Positions 13,498 to 23,714 of a DNA stretch of 64,000 nt are shown here, piece after piece. Position 1 is the first letter of the stretch. Every line of letters begins with the position of its first letter. The stretch lies in assembly GCA_905116865.2 (NCBI GenBank), contig CAJHNH020000490.1, forward strand, positions 144,001 to 208,000, given 5' to 3'. A program made the position numbers and the translations under genes. The stretch is from Candidula unifasciata (Eukaryota; Mollusca; Gastropoda; Stylommatophora; Geomitridae). The notes beneath the pieces were generated by a model. It saw only the letters and a program-made list of their open reading frames with translations, had not been told where the DNA came from and ran no database searches.

Positions 13498-16400
13498 AAC
13501 ACACACATATATATGAATACAGGAAAGGAAAATAGTCAGCTATCTCATGTCATTATCAAGTATATGTTAAAAGTTAGTTACATATCCTACAGGCTGTTGC
13601 AAACCTGCCCCAATGTTTGTTAGCTGCTTGTGGTTTTACTAGCTAATTTTACATCCAGTAGTTTGCCATTACCTTCTGAACAGTTACTGTCCATACCATT
13701 GTTAAAATCAAGGCAAGGTGTTCTGCTGCCAAAATTACCTGCAGCTGAATCGAACCAGATATTTCATAATTATGAACCCATGTTTGTAACGCCTAAGCCA
13801 TAGATGCCAAACAAGTATATGTAAAGTAAAGGACCCGTTTCCAGACCTTCAGGCATATAGGGCTAGATCTGTATTTTATAGACCAATCGGCATTCGATAA
13901 GTGATGTGGTTAACATCACGCCGGCCACTTGTACTTCCAGGACTTTACGTGGTACCCATTTAAGGTTGGGTCAACCTGCGAGCCAATGTCATTTTGTTGA
14001 GAAGTCTGGCTCCACCAAGACCTGAATCTACAACCTTTGAATCCGCAGGCGAGCCTCTAGCCACTACACCACAGCTGTTCGCAACAAGTATACGTGAAAA
14101 TCTAAAATTCAGTGCCACTTTAGCCATATTTTCTTCTTCTGCCGTTCTATCCCTCAGTGGAGCATAGACCCTCAACCAGCTCATGTCAGGTTGTTTATCC
14201 TTTGCCATATCTGCCATGGGATTACTTTTCATATGCTTAAATCTAATCTGTGTCTCATGTTCAAATTCTCCCTGCAGATGTTCGGTGAAAATGAGTTCAT
14301 TAAATACATGGAACTATTGGACAAGTTGATCAGATTGTAAGTTCTGCAATTTATGACTTGTTTACTCATTTTCTCTCGTTCGTTGTTTTAACTTTGTTAT
14401 GCGGAGTCTCTTTATTTGCTTTACTAATTGCAGGATTGCTTGGGTTGGAGAAGAGCACAGACCTGCACTGGTAATCAACAGAGATTGTGCACCAGGCCAC
14501 CTATGCTTATTGTCAAAGTATTCTGATTTCTCTTTTCCAGAACAAACAAATAAAAACATTTTGTGGATCCACATTTCTGACATTGTAGTTCATGTGATTA
14601 CTCTGTTCATAAAAGACGTTTGAATATAAAACTGTCAAGGGAAGCTTTTAACTCTTATTGTACATAACAGTGCGACCTTTGTGAATGGCCATTCTTTACT
14701 AGTCAACATACTTTGCTTCTTATGTTTAGAGCATACTAAAATATCTACCATAGTATTCAACTCCATCCTTATGCTGGATGTTGTGTTTCTTCTTCTTCTT
14801 CTTCTTCTATTTGTTAGCATTCCCTGGCAGTAAAATGTGGTGGAAATGTGTGGTTGTTCAGCCACTTCTGGACTTTTGTCTTGTTCTAGGATTTGAGTTT
14901 TGCATGCTTATCTGTTTTACACATCTGGCAATGCTTGGAAACCACAGGAAGGCTATTGTGTTTAAACACGCTCCACTCTACTCTGTGATTATCGTATGCC
15001 TCTATCCAGCTGTTAAGCCATGTCCTGTTTTATCTCACTTCACCGATTTAAATTATTGGTAACATATTCCAAACATGCTCAGGCCTATAGTAGAAAAAAT
15101 ACATTTTTACCCTATTAAAATGTTAGTTGCATATTCTTTGCAGGATGTTGCAGAACTAACCCCAGCATTTTTTGGCTGTTGTGGTTTTTCTCTGCAGTTC
15201 AGTATTTTGCCATTGCTTCTGAATGGTCAGCTCTTGGTACAACTGTCAATTCCAACACAAGACAAAATTGTCTGCAGCTGGGATCAAAATTAGCACCCCA
15301 GCATTACAAAGCACGTTTGCAACGCCTTAGCTCCAGAGATTCTTGAAAGAACAAATCTATGATCCCAGGAATTTCCTCTAAAAAATCCCCCCCCCCAAAA
15401 AATTTTTTTACATAGCTCACAAATAATTTTTTTCTAATATATCAGTTTACATTAAAAAAAATAGTTTATTTAAATAAATGAGTTTTAAGTGATCAGATAA
15501 TCACAATTCCAACTTCATAACAAACGGGTCACCCCATCGTTGCTAAGTTCCAGTGTTAGCGAAAACCACACAGAATTTCCACCACAGTCCTTGTGGAAAA
15601 ATAGTCAGTTACAGCAAATCCAATAGCATACACATGCATTAAATAAACAGGCAGCCATTCAGAAGTGATAACACAAACCGTCAAACCGTCTGACACTAGA
15701 AATGCAGTTCATCGATGAAAGCAGCAGTTTCAACAGATCAGTAATTGCACATGCGATTTAATCACAACAGGGCACTCACCATTTTCTGAATCTGCAGTTT
15801 ACAACACAAACTACATATGCACGAAAATACAGCGGCCAGCTATTGTTGGTAGTAAAAAGTTGCCACACAAAAAAAAAACAGTAAACCCGCCTAGCTTCCA
15901 TATTGACCTAGGTCAAAATGAAGAGCTGAAAATAAAATTGATTTCCCTCCCTAGGGCCTAAAAATATATTAGGTGACTAAAACATGACCTCCTAGCCTGG
16001 TTGCAGTTCTGCACTAGCTAGAGGCAGATTGTGACATAATAGCCAATAATAAAACCTTTTTTTTTACAATAACGCCCCCCACTGCTTTTTGTAGTAAATA
16101 TATTCATACCTGGGGCCTTCTAAACACTGCACACACAAACAAAAGCAGGGCGGTTAACTTTTCAGTTTCTGGGATAAATACCTGCATTCACGTTAGTGCA
16201 TTTAAGGCGGTGTGCCGGGTTTGCGACTATTAAGGATGAAAGGATTAATACTGTTCTTTTTTTAAATATTTGTTCGATGCCTAAAATGTACTTCTAATTT
16301 GTATTGTTTGCCTGGTTGAATGGTTGTTATGGAGAATCCATCAATAGATCAAGGAGAAATATGTAATTTGAATGATATTGTGAGATATGGGGATGAAAAA

Positions 16401-17602
16401 CATTAGTGACGCAAGATTTGAAGGCTTTGTAATAGACACAAGGAAACTGGGTAACTAGTACCATAATGTTATTTTTTTTTTGTTTTTTTGTTTCACTAGC
16501 TGTAAACTCTGGCGGAAAGTTCTGGTTGTTCATCCACTTTCAGACTGCAGTCCTGTTCCAGAACCTGAGTGTTGCGTGTGCATCCGTTTTACAGATCTGA
16601 CTCATTTGTATGCAGACTGCTGGTTCCTTGCCTCTCAGGCAGATGCACTCCGACTTCGAAGGAAGCTCCCAATTAATAGACTCCTACAACATGCTTTTGG
16701 GTAGGCAGTGGGTCTATTCTGGTTTTCCTTATAACAGGGTCCCGGAACCCACACCGGGAGCCTACTGGTATGATTAGCCATCATACAGTTGTAATAATTC
16801 TGTAGGTATGTGAACATCTAGAGCAGGGGTGGGCAAACTGAAGCAGTTTGTTTTTACTGACCCACTAAGGCTGGTGTAAAATTACTAATCACATAATAGC
16901 AGCACACAAAAACATGTTCCCATGCAGAAAGATAAAGAAATGGAAATATCAGCATCCCAAAAAAGTGAAAACTGAAAACTGATGTGGTCAAATCTTTGAT
17001 CCTGCTAGAAAAACTCTGGCATTAGGAGACAGTGTCTGCTGGCAGACTTCAATAATAGAATGTAAGGTGATGACCGTTCTCTTTCTCTGGTCTGCACATT
17101 TTATAGACCCAAAGAGTTTGGTAACCTTTCTTGGCATTGGTTCGTCTGAAGTTGGAACTGTGAGGATCTGTTTTCTGTATGGCCCGTGACCAGGTTGGTA
17201 ATTGTAAAAATAGGTTACCCACACCTGATCTACAAACTTTTTGTTTGTTCAGCATGCAGTTGATAGTCCATTTTGATAATTTGACATTTATAGTTTTTTT
17301 TTACTGTTATTTGATTGTTCATTTTCAGAATTAAGCTGGACCAGAGGAGACGGAGCAAGAATATAAAGGCTGTTGACTTAGAAGTTCAGATTCGAAAAGG
17401 TTCCAAGGGAAGTGAAATTGTTACACATGCCAAAAAGTGTGAAAATATTCCCCTAGAGGAAATAAGACACAGAGGAGCACATGCAGAATTACAAAACCAA
17501 CAGCATATGAGGGAAATCTCCAGTGGGTATAGCAGCACTGATAGATCTAGCAGCCAGGGCAGTGCAGAGAGGCTCATTTTGTGTGAAGAAAGAAAGCTTT
17601 AA
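4324..17602 (+). CDS. C1orf43: C1orf43/NICE-3 family membrane protein, complete, 7 exons
   Basis: Joined exons 4324-4380, 5423-5524, 7240-7339, 9864-9917, 12383-12546, 14278-14336 and 17329-17602 give 810 nt, a 269-residue protein plus TAA. Every junction has GT/AG and the phases (0,0,1,1,0,2) all close, which strongly supports the model. Residues about 5-29 form one hydrophobic membrane helix, followed by a basic stretch (KRHIMRVALRSARKPHV) that matches the hallmark of the family; YYYRMKALD and MFGENEFIKY are also family signatures. The human member has about 250 residues and is a single-pass membrane protein reported at Golgi/mitochondria and implicated in phagocytosis by screens; its biochemical role is unknown. 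The last about 90 residues are polar, serine-rich and lineage-specific. The gene converges on NGLY1. A polyadenylation signal lies at 17848. The start ATG is placed directly before the membrane helix. Confidence 0.9.
4770..5110. repeat. Dispersed repeat family D copy (intron 1 of C1orf43)
   Basis: Carries ACATTCCACATGAAATCCACAG-like and ATCTGGGCAACAGAAATGTAT-like words, which match 24060-24185 in order. It is a decayed copy of an unclassified interspersed repeat. Confidence 0.5.
5195..5258. repeat. Two poly-G runs (19 and 14 nt)
   Basis: G runs at 5195-5213 and 5245-5258 separated by a G/A-rich spacer, in C1orf43 intron 1 near its 3' end. Confidence 0.95.
5423..5524 (+). CDS. C1orf43: C1orf43 exon 2 (rest of helix, basic juxtamembrane region)
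   Basis: Acceptor TTATCCCCAG, 34 codons from LFILLFLLAKRHIM to GADAPK, donor GTATGT, phase 0 at both ends. Confidence 0.92.
5690..6070. repeat. Dispersed repeat family D copy (intron 2 of C1orf43)
   Basis: Shares the ordered words CAGCTCAGTATCTGGGCGAC and TTTAGACTCAGTCCAAGAAT with the copies at 23715-24270 and 36360-36420. Confidence 0.45.
6805..7080 (+). repeat. Degenerate minisatellite, about 33-bp unit
   Basis: Imperfect repeats built around ATAATATTGACCTCATCATCCA; six to seven diverged units in C1orf43 intron 2, just before a 14-nt G run at 7137-7150. Confidence 0.7.
7240..7339 (+). CDS. C1orf43: C1orf43 exon 3
   Basis: Acceptor CAAATTCAG, encodes ALRQKIHQYLEMTQKICHEP and onward, donor GTAAGT with one base left over. 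Confidence 0.9.
7795..8020 (+). repeat. Family A (GAA-tailed SINE-like) copy
   Basis: Contains the family core: GAGTGCATCTACCTGAGAGG, then AAAGTCCAGAAG, then a final AAGAAGAAGG. Family A is defined here by about 17 copies sharing this order and a (GAA)n tail. Confidence 0.7.
8044..8460 (-). mobile_element. LINE RNase H to C-terminal fragment
   Basis: A 137-codon minus-strand frame encodes FSPGYAGVVGNEQADRLTG (end of RNase H) followed by the LINE tail GLERMRHLGVTRGSGR and KARRTYNQIVTGTISI. The start is truncated. It sits in C1orf43 intron 3 in antisense. Confidence 0.8.
8905..9270 (+). repeat. Degenerate minisatellite, about 32-bp unit
   Basis: About eleven diverged repeats of a unit like CTCATGAACTATCTAATATA then TACTTTGAAT, in C1orf43 intron 3. 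Confidence 0.8.
9271..9863. other. Remainder of C1orf43 intron 3, nothing recognised
   Basis: AT-rich intron with a short (CA)n run at 9494-9507 and a pyrimidine stretch before the exon 4 acceptor. No other feature was seen. Confidence 0.4.
9864..9917 (+). CDS. C1orf43: C1orf43 exon 4
   Basis: Acceptor GTTTCTAG, encodes ENHYYYRMKALDTFTNA, the best conserved segment of the family, donor GTAAGG. The donor lies about 20 bp before the 83-bp minisatellite in the intron. Confidence 0.92.
9925..11600. repeat. 83-bp minisatellite array with inverted block
   Basis: The unit, for example from AGACATAGTATAACAACTAA at 10001 to the next copy at 10084, repeats every 83 bp about 15 times to 11160 with few differences. 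Diverged copies continue to about 11600. Between 11161 and about 11315 the units are inverted: 11108-11160 and 11177-11229 are perfect reverse complements (53 bp) around a 16-nt spacer. The array fills most of C1orf43 intron 4, starting about 20 bp after exon 4. Confidence 0.95.
11620..11830 (-). repeat. Family C tRNA-derived SINE
   Basis: Contains the family C words CAGCATCACGCCGGCTGCCT, GTACTTCCCAGGAC and CCATTTTAGCCTGGGTTGAC, with the tRNA-like head on the right end (minus sense; GGATTCGAACC near 11757 is the B-box complement). Confidence 0.75.
12383..12546 (+). CDS. C1orf43: C1orf43 exon 5
   Basis: Acceptor ATAACAG at 12382 is the one that keeps phase with exon 4. Encodes a segment with RREAKQTIQRYLF and FAKAYIHARHSPA, donor GTAAGT, phase 0. 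Weaker conservation than its neighbours. Confidence 0.85.
12604..13040 (+). mobile_element. 3' end of the I/Nimb-type LINE with (GAA)n tail
   Basis: Matches the LINE at 63600-64000 along its length: KKRIIKSIRKP, YHFMDRPE, RSHMNTKFKIGESAMC, DHVLQD are all in order but with a stop (after MDRPE) and frame breaks. It ends AAAGAAGAAGAAGAAGATGA, so it shows where this LINE terminates. It lies in C1orf43 intron 5, starting about 55 bp after exon 5. Confidence 0.8.
13404..13495. repeat. (AT)n microsatellite with flanking CA/TATG runs
   Basis: About 90 bp of AT dinucleotides preceded by (CA)n and CATA repeats, in C1orf43 intron 5. Confidence 0.95.
13565..13815 (-). repeat. Family B tRNA-derived SINE
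   Basis: Starts with the family word TTACATATCCTACAGGCTGTT (tail side), contains ATCCAGTAGTTTGCCATTAC, and ends in the tRNA-like head read on the minus strand. Family B is defined by six copies in the window. Confidence 0.7.
13840..14095 (-). repeat. Family C tRNA-derived SINE, best copy
   Basis: On the minus strand the head reads GTGGTGTAGTGGCTAGAGGC (A box) and, about 40 nt on, GTTGTAGATTCAGGTC (B-box-like). The body carries GGTCGACC-type and CGGCGTGATG words shared with the other copies. It ends about 180 bp before C1orf43 exon 6. Confidence 0.8.
14278..14336 (+). CDS. C1orf43: C1orf43 exon 6
   Basis: Acceptor CTCCCTGCAG, encodes MFGENEFIKYMELLDKLIR, donor GTAAGT with two bases left over. 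Confidence 0.92.
14784..14940 (-). repeat. Family A copy (3' part)
   Basis: Begins on the plus strand with (TTC)n, the complement of the GAA tail, then GGTTGTTCAGCCACTTCTGG, the family A 3' end. Confidence 0.75.
15105..15345 (-). repeat. Family B tRNA-derived SINE
   Basis: TTGCATATTCTTTGCAGGAT, then CTGAATGGTCAGCTCTTGGT, then the right-hand tRNA-like head ending near GCAACGCCTTAGCTCC. Minus sense, in C1orf43 intron 6. Confidence 0.75.
15475..15965. repeat. Dispersed repeat family D, long copy
   Basis: Aligns by eye over several hundred bases with 23715-24270: AACGGGTCACCCCATCGTTG, CACACAGAATTTCCACCACA, GCATACACATGCATTAAATA and GAAATGCAGTTCATCGATGA all recur in order. Confidence 0.7.
16480..16765 (-). 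repeat. Family A copy, nearly full length
   Basis: Plus-strand reading GAAAGTTCTGGTTGTTCATC, then TGGTTCCTTGCCTCTCAGGC, then GGGTCCCGGAACCCACACCG marks the whole element in reverse. Its 5' end (GGTTCCGGGACCC on the minus strand) defines the family start. Confidence 0.8.
17329..17602 (+). CDS. C1orf43: C1orf43 exon 7 (terminal)
   Basis: Acceptor CATTTTCAG; completes the split Leu codon and encodes a basic then serine-rich tail (KLDQRRRSKN to LCEERKL) ending in TAA. Confidence 0.88.
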
Positions 17603-17847
17603 CTAACCTTAATTTTTTTTTATTTTTATTTTTTGTAACTCAAGTTTTAATTTTTATGAAAGACAAAAACAAGTAGCAAGAGGCAGATGAGAACAAGAGG
17701 GATTGCAATGACAGATGGTTGATATTAAGAGAGTGAAAATGTATTAGTAGACAAAAGATTGTCTTAGAAGTAGTTGTTAGTTAGTCATTCTTCTTTTACC
17801 TCATGCTCGGATGTGTAAGTCTGTGATAATGACGTTGACTTTTAAAA

Positions 17848-17853
17848 AATAAA
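17848..17853 (+). promoter_or_regulatory. Polyadenylation signal AATAAA, C1orf43
   Basis: Canonical hexamer about 245 nt after the stop codon. A second one at 19396-19401, followed by a GT-rich stretch, could serve as a distal site. Confidence 0.55.
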
Positions 17854-17954
17854 ATGTGTGCCATAATGATTCAGGGATAGTGTAGCAGTGGTGAAATGCT
17901 TCACTTTTTTCATAGCAGCACTGTTTATTTTAGTATTTCTTACTTTTCTTCATG

Positions 17955-18127
17955 CTTTTTTATTGTAAACTCTGGCAGAAAGTGCTGCGTGATCATTTTT
18001 TATGCAGACTGTTGGTTCCTTGCCTCTCAGACAGATGCACTCCAACTTGAAAGAGAACATTTACAATTAGTCGGCTTTTAATACACCCCGCCACCCCAAT
18101 GGTGCCTGGGGGGGGGGGGGGGGGGGG
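17955..18127 (-). repeat. Family A copy joined to a 20-nt G run
   Basis: TGTAAACTCTGGCAGAAAGT and TTCCTTGCCTCTCAGACAGA identify the family; a G run occupies 18108-18127 where other copies have the 5' end. Confidence 0.7.
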
Positions 18128-18469
18128 TAATATGTTTAACAGCAGCTGGGTAACAAACAAATAGAAGCAGTATCAACTTTATTAAAATAGACAGAAAGGT
18201 GTGGAGGAGAGTCATGATTGCATTGTCTGCTCCTGATCACACCTGGAGAACAAGAATTCAGAATCACATTAATCAGGTAAATATCTGCTTTGTGCTGCTA
18301 TGCGTCGTATAGCATTGTAGTTTAACTCTTTCAGTCCCACTTACATCTGAAGCAGTTAAACAAAGACAGTTCAGAAGAAATGTGTTAAACTAATAATTTT
18401 TTCCATGTGAGTTCCAAGGCTTCATTTTAGATAACAAAGAATTGATCCATTGCGCCCCCACCCCCACCT

Positions 18470-18700
18470 TAAACAAGCTGTCATAGAAGGCGACTAATTA
18501 AGGATGTTTTCTTTAAAGTAAGAGGGTATCTGCAAGAGGCAAGGAACCATCTGCACACAAATAAGCCAGATCTGTAAAACCTAAGTACACCCAAAATTAA
18601 AGTTCTGTGTCAAGACCAAAGTCCAGCAGTGGACAGACAACCAGAACTTCCCTCCGGAATTTACACCTGATGAACGCCAAGATGAAGTAGAAAAATAACT
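18470..18700 (+). repeat. Family A copy
   Basis: GGCAAGGAACCATCTGCACA, CAAAGTCCAGCAGTGGACAG and CTTCCCTCCGGAATTTACAC are in family order. Located in the C1orf43-NGLY1 intergenic region. Confidence 0.7.
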
Positions 18701-19127
18701 CAGTTATAGTTATTATATTTAACACCTGTCAGTGATAGAGGACAACCAGAAGATTATATTGTCTTTGGAGTGACCAAGAAACATGATGCATTGTTTGGTG
18801 CTGAAAGAGTTAGCAAATAATAGGTACCTGAGCTGGAGCGTATTCGGTTGCTTGATGGGCTGTGATATTGTGAAGCCTTAGGATTCAGTGACTCCTTAGC
18901 AGTCCAAGGGAAAGAAGGTTTAGATTTAGATGATGGATCAACATTACGGCACAAGGGGTAACCCATTAGTCCTGTATTCTACTTCTGACTCAAGCCTAAA
19001 TCTGAATAATCTCAGTGCAGTGCACAAACTACACAGCACCGGCAAGGATCCTGAAATACTATAGGTAGATTGCCCGGGCAACGCTATAAAGCTACTTATT
19101 TCAATTTCCAACTGCTGAGTAATTTTT
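18701..19127. other. Intergenic, nothing recognised
   Basis: Region between the convergent C1orf43 and NGLY1 genes. No gene or known repeat seen. Confidence 0.35.
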
Positions 19128-19280
19128 TTACATGCGCAACAAAACACACAGGCGTCCGATCCTACTACCCAGCGACCAGGAGAAATTACTAGACATCCAC
19201 GTGAAAAAATCCCAGCCTTCCCCCAGGACCTCCAGTACCCGATGTGGACGCCATGCCTCGAGACTAGGCAGCCCCCAAGG
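19128..19280 (-). repeat. tRNA-derived SINE, second copy of the 1487-1640 family
   Basis: ACATGCGCAACAAAACACAC and GGAGAAATTACTAGACATCC match 1480-1550; CATGCCTCGAGAC matches 1608-1620. The tRNA head is on the right. Confidence 0.65.
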
Positions 19281-19769
19281 GAAACAATAGAATAGAAAGA
19301 ATAGTCCCTTATGAATACTGTTATTACAAATTGTAAAAACTCATAACATTATAACATAAACCTGTTACTTCATGATTTTTTTATGTACAGCTGTAAATAA
19401 ATATTGAATTTCTGGAAAACTAAGTTTTGTTGGGGTTTGTTTGATGTTTTAAATTATGTAAACAGCATAAGGCAATCGTAAGTAGCATCAAGAAAGGCTT
19501 GATTCCTTTCCACCTTGCATTACCATGTAAATTAGATGTCTGATAGAAGCTGCAGAAGAGACCATAAGAGATACAATAGCAAAGTCATAAGGGAACAAGT
19601 TGGCACAGAACCAATTCTAAATTACATATATAACAAATAAAATGGTTTGTCTACTTAGAACGCCATATTATTCAAGGCATACACCAAAAGAGAAGAGTGG
19701 ATGAGAGCAAGAGGTTGACCAAGAACAAGATGGATAGACATCAGAGAAACTCTAGTTAGACAGATTATC

Positions 19770-20470
19770 ATCATCGTACATCAAAACATTCAGTCCATAA
19801 GTGCTCAGATCCCCTCTTCAATATCTCCCTAGAGTGTAGTGGCTAATGATACCAGTTCTGTGTTGGTTTACTATTCTTCTTTGGGCCCCTGTGTAGCACT
19901 CGTCTGGCTTCACCTCTTTTGATGTTATGTTCGCGTAGTCTCTTCACTGTTGCAGATTCACAATCATTACTCGATTCATTTAATCAAGCTGCCACTCTGT
20001 ATATCAGCCCTGTCCATTGCTCGCCCGTTTCCCATGTGAGCATTACTTGCAAAACCTGTCATCTCGTTCACTGCCCCTAACACCAGAATACCCCGGAACA
20101 AATATGGAACTAATTTCTGCCAGCACAGATCTATCCAGGAACTCCACCCACTGTCTGCGTATGCAACCCTTCTTGATCTTCTTGAGCATATTCATTGAGT
20201 CACTGAGAAAGCATGCCTAGATGAAGCCGTGTTTCTAGCTAGGTTATTGCTTTAGTTGCTGCCATGACCCCCCACAAACTGCTTGTCATCAAGGCAAAGG
20301 CACTGCAGTCTTCTTTGACAGTTCTCCCTCCGACCTGATCCATAAATGCCCATGTGCTCCTGACATTTTGAATGACGGACCCATCTGTGAAGACGATCAC
20401 AATCTCGCCTTCAGACAAATTCTCACATATCAAGGTCTGTGCTTCTGCTTCCACAACAACTGGGCTTTAT
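19770..20470 (-). mobile_element. Decayed LINE RNase H region
   Basis: Minus-strand frames read VIVFTDGSVIQNVRSTWAFM (first RNase H motif) near 20400-20330, then SDSMNMLKKIKKG, then FVPGYSGVRG near 20090. The order matches the copy at 35093-35830. Stops and frame breaks make it non-functional. Confidence 0.65.
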
Positions 20471-20534
20471 TGTCTACATTCTCTGTTCAGCAAGGCCTGG
20501 CTGACAGAAAAGGTAATCTAGTTTCAAAATAAAA

Positions 20535-20600
20535 AGTAAAGGACCCTTTTCTATGCCTTCAGGAGTATTGGGCATATAGGACTAGACATATGTTTGTAGG
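20535..20600 (-). repeat. Family C SINE tail fragment
   Basis: CCTTTTCTATGCCTTCAGGA and GGCATATAGGACTAGACAT match the 3' end of family C at 13840. Confidence 0.5.
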
Positions 20601-20604
20601 AGGA

Positions 20605-20800
20605 GGTGTTTCCTTCAAAGTTGGAGTATATCGGCATGAGAAGTAATGAACAAACAGTCTGCATAAAAATAAGCCAGACCTCTAAACTGGATGTGCATGC
20701 AAACGTTCTGGATCAAGACCACAGTCTAGGAGTTGATGAATAACCAGAACTTTCTGATGGAGTTTACCGCCAGTAAATATTAAGAAGAAAAAATCTGTTT
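20605..20800 (+). repeat. Family A copy
   Basis: ACAAACAGTCTGCATAAAAA, ATAACCAGAACTTTCTGATG and a terminal AAGAAGAAAA follow the family order. Confidence 0.7.
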
Positions 20801-21224
20801 CAAGGCCTATGAGAAAGAGGAAGATGTAGTATTCATACATACTTTTATAGACACACAGCCCTCAGTGGGTGATGTGGTCAACAGAGGTGCACAACTAGGT
20901 GTAAAAAAAAATATATTAAAAAAACTACCAACCGGTTATTTACCATCAATACATTAGATGATATATATTTTATTAATAATAAAACATAATAATACTTATT
21001 TTATGCATATTTATTTAAGATCATTCATGAAAAATATATCCAAACAATTTAACAAAATAAAATTCACAAACACTATAAGTTTTATAATTCCAGTTTAAAC
21101 CATTTTAATGCAAAATATCATCATTAGAACACCATTTATATACATAAAATGAAAAAAAAGGGGGGAGGGGGTATCTATGTGTTTCTTCCTTCAGTTCTAT
21201 GCAGCTAATTACATTTAAGTATTT
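20801..21224. other. AT-rich intergenic, nothing recognised
   Basis: No gene or classifiable repeat; contains A/T runs and a GGGGGAGGGGG stretch near 21163. Confidence 0.35.
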
Positions 21225-21235
21225 AGTCTAAACAC

Positions 21236-21646
21236 TACGCTATCAATGCCACACGTGGACACTCACATCCTCCAATAAAAGTAAAATTGTGACAACAGAG
21301 ATGAAATGCCTTAGAAGAGCTGCAGGAGTTTCAAGGAAAGACAGAATACAAAATCAGACAAATGCTAGGAATAAAGCCAGTCTTACAGGTCATCAAAGAA
21401 CAACAAATGAAGTGCTTTGGACACCTAACAAGAATGCCCTGGTACTATCTGCCACAGCGAGCCACACTAAAATGTTACAACGGGTACAGAGCGAGTGGAA
21501 GACCTCGGAAACGATGGAGTTTTGGCATTAAGAACAGCCTTACAGAAATGAACATCAGTCTTAATATTGCTCTTGACAGAGCTCATCAACTAACATTACA
21601 TCTCCCCCCGACACTTCGATGAGGTACAAGGTGGAAGAGAAGAAGA
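21236..21646 (+). mobile_element. 5'-truncated LINE insertion with 11-bp target duplication
   Basis: The insertion ends in GAAGAAGAAG and is bounded by AGTCTAAACAC at 21225-21235 and 21647-21657. It encodes KCLRRAAGVSRKDRIQN and, in another frame, KEQQMKCFGHLTRMPWYYLP, the RT C-terminal motif found intact at 48598-48855. The 3' half is near identical to that copy. Confidence 0.8.
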
Positions 21647-21659
21647 AGTCTAAACACAG

Positions 21660-23714
21660 TGCACAGTTCTGAATTTTCTCATTAATCTAAATTATTAGTT
21701 TTACTCCTGCCTATAATGTTATTTTTTATAATTTTTGGGGATTTACGCACTGGTTGCTTTAAACTAGAACTTGCTAAGATATAAGAGGTTAAAGTAATTA
21801 TAGGCTGGTATTGAAAGAGCTAAATTTAGTAGAAACTCTTAAAACAAATTTAACATGCCACATCAGTAGCAAGCATCTAGCATGGTCTTTAGAATACATG
21901 AACAGACTCTAAGGGTAGCAGTGAGTCTACGTACAAACTATTGTACACATGGTTCTTGTTTCAATGCACCTGTTAAATAAAACTTAAAATACCCTTCAAA
22001 TCTCAAACTAAAACCTCTCCATCTAGAAAAAGTAGATTCATTTACCGTATTTGTTGATGTATAAGATGCATCTCGAAAACTGACCACAATTTTCCCAAAA
22101 AATCTAAAATTTAAAGAAATCAGTGTTGCTGATACCACACTTCAAACAAAAAAAGACTTCACAACTATATTCTCAATGACTTTGGATCGTCAAAGCCTTA
22201 TGGCTTTTTCCCCCTTAGGGAGATCCAAAATGACATTCTGCTGATCTAATCCTGTGTTCTTTAGCATGTATATAACCTAGAGTTTTAAACTCACAGTGGA
22301 ATGTCGCTTGCTATCTATTTCCACATGGGAATTGGAATCGCGTAGACAGACTTAAGAACTATCTGCCCAGTACCATTTTCACACTCGAGTCTAATTTGCA
22401 ACCGTAACGTACTAACCAAAAATACTGACTGACATGATAAGCACCACAAAGATATAGTGATGCAATAATCAATCAGGGATACACAACCAGTCAGCTGTGA
22501 GTATCATGTGATGATCTAATCTCCCTCTCTCTGAGGCACATTACCACTAAAAAACAAAAGTCATGCAAACTGCTCTGGTTTGATGACATAAAAAAATACT
22601 ACCTAAATAGAATTAGGAGGTTTCACAGTCATGCATTTCCCATGTGATACTATTCTCCTCTGTCTCATTTACAAATGACATTGTTATGGCTTGAACGTGG
22701 AGCATTAAAAGATCTTAGAAGGAAAAACCTAGAGTGTGGACACCTATGAAAAATATTGGTACATGTAGCCCTTGTGACACACAGACAGATTTACACACTT
22801 TCTGTTTTTATATAGATACTGATTTTGATTTAAGAATCTACATCTCCTGCAGCAAATGGCTTTAAATGTGGATGCTGACTGTTTCAGTAGCAAATTGGTT
22901 GTATTCTTCCACTTAAATGATGTGCTTTCTGTTTGAATCTACACTAAACGCCAGACTCCTTCCGCATACTTTCCACATGCTCTCATCTAACATTTTGACC
23001 ATTATTTGTTCACATTCAGTCTTTACAATGTCTACCTTGTCCATTATAAGCGCTCCTGCTGCTGTTGGTTTTGTAGCCAGTTATTCCGTTCTTTCATTTC
23101 CTCGCACTCCTGAAAATCCTGGACAGTATATCCGCATAAATAGAAAGAAAAAGAAACCAAATCAGGTATACTTTATGATACAGTTCCCCAAAAATATCAA
23201 CAGGGGTTAATAAGGAATATGCTACTTTATTAGTTATATTTAATTAACTTTTACTATGAGTGAATGGATGTAGCAGAATATTAAGTCAAACCATCACCAA
23301 AAACTCAAAAGAAACCTGACATTTTGAAATAAAAGAAATGACTAAGTTTTCTTAACAGAAAATGAAACAATTCCTAAGTACAGTGACAATTACTGAACAA
23401 ATAAGAGAACTTTCATATACAGCTCTAATGTTTTTCACCAAGGACTACAGTATAAATGTGAAGATTTAATCATTGTGCAATGACCAACCAAAAAATAAAA
23501 AATTCTGAATAATAAACTGTATGTACTAAAGTTTAAAACAAAATTATTATAATCACTGCTGTCAACTGTTTGGGAAATAAAATCAATGCTATCACAGGTG
23601 CTGGACTAAAGGCAAATTCTGACACTAATAACACCAAAAGCCATTTTTATCCCAACAGTACTCTACTCCTATTTTTATTAAATATAATCACACCTGAGCC
23701 TACCGAATACTTGG
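21660..23714. other. Intergenic between convergent genes, no gene seen
   Basis: AT-rich. A segment near 22045-22110 (ACCGTATTTGTTGATGTATA) resembles ends of a DNA-transposon fragment, also echoed at 6170-6310, but it could not be classified. No splice-consistent exons were recognised. Confidence 0.35.
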
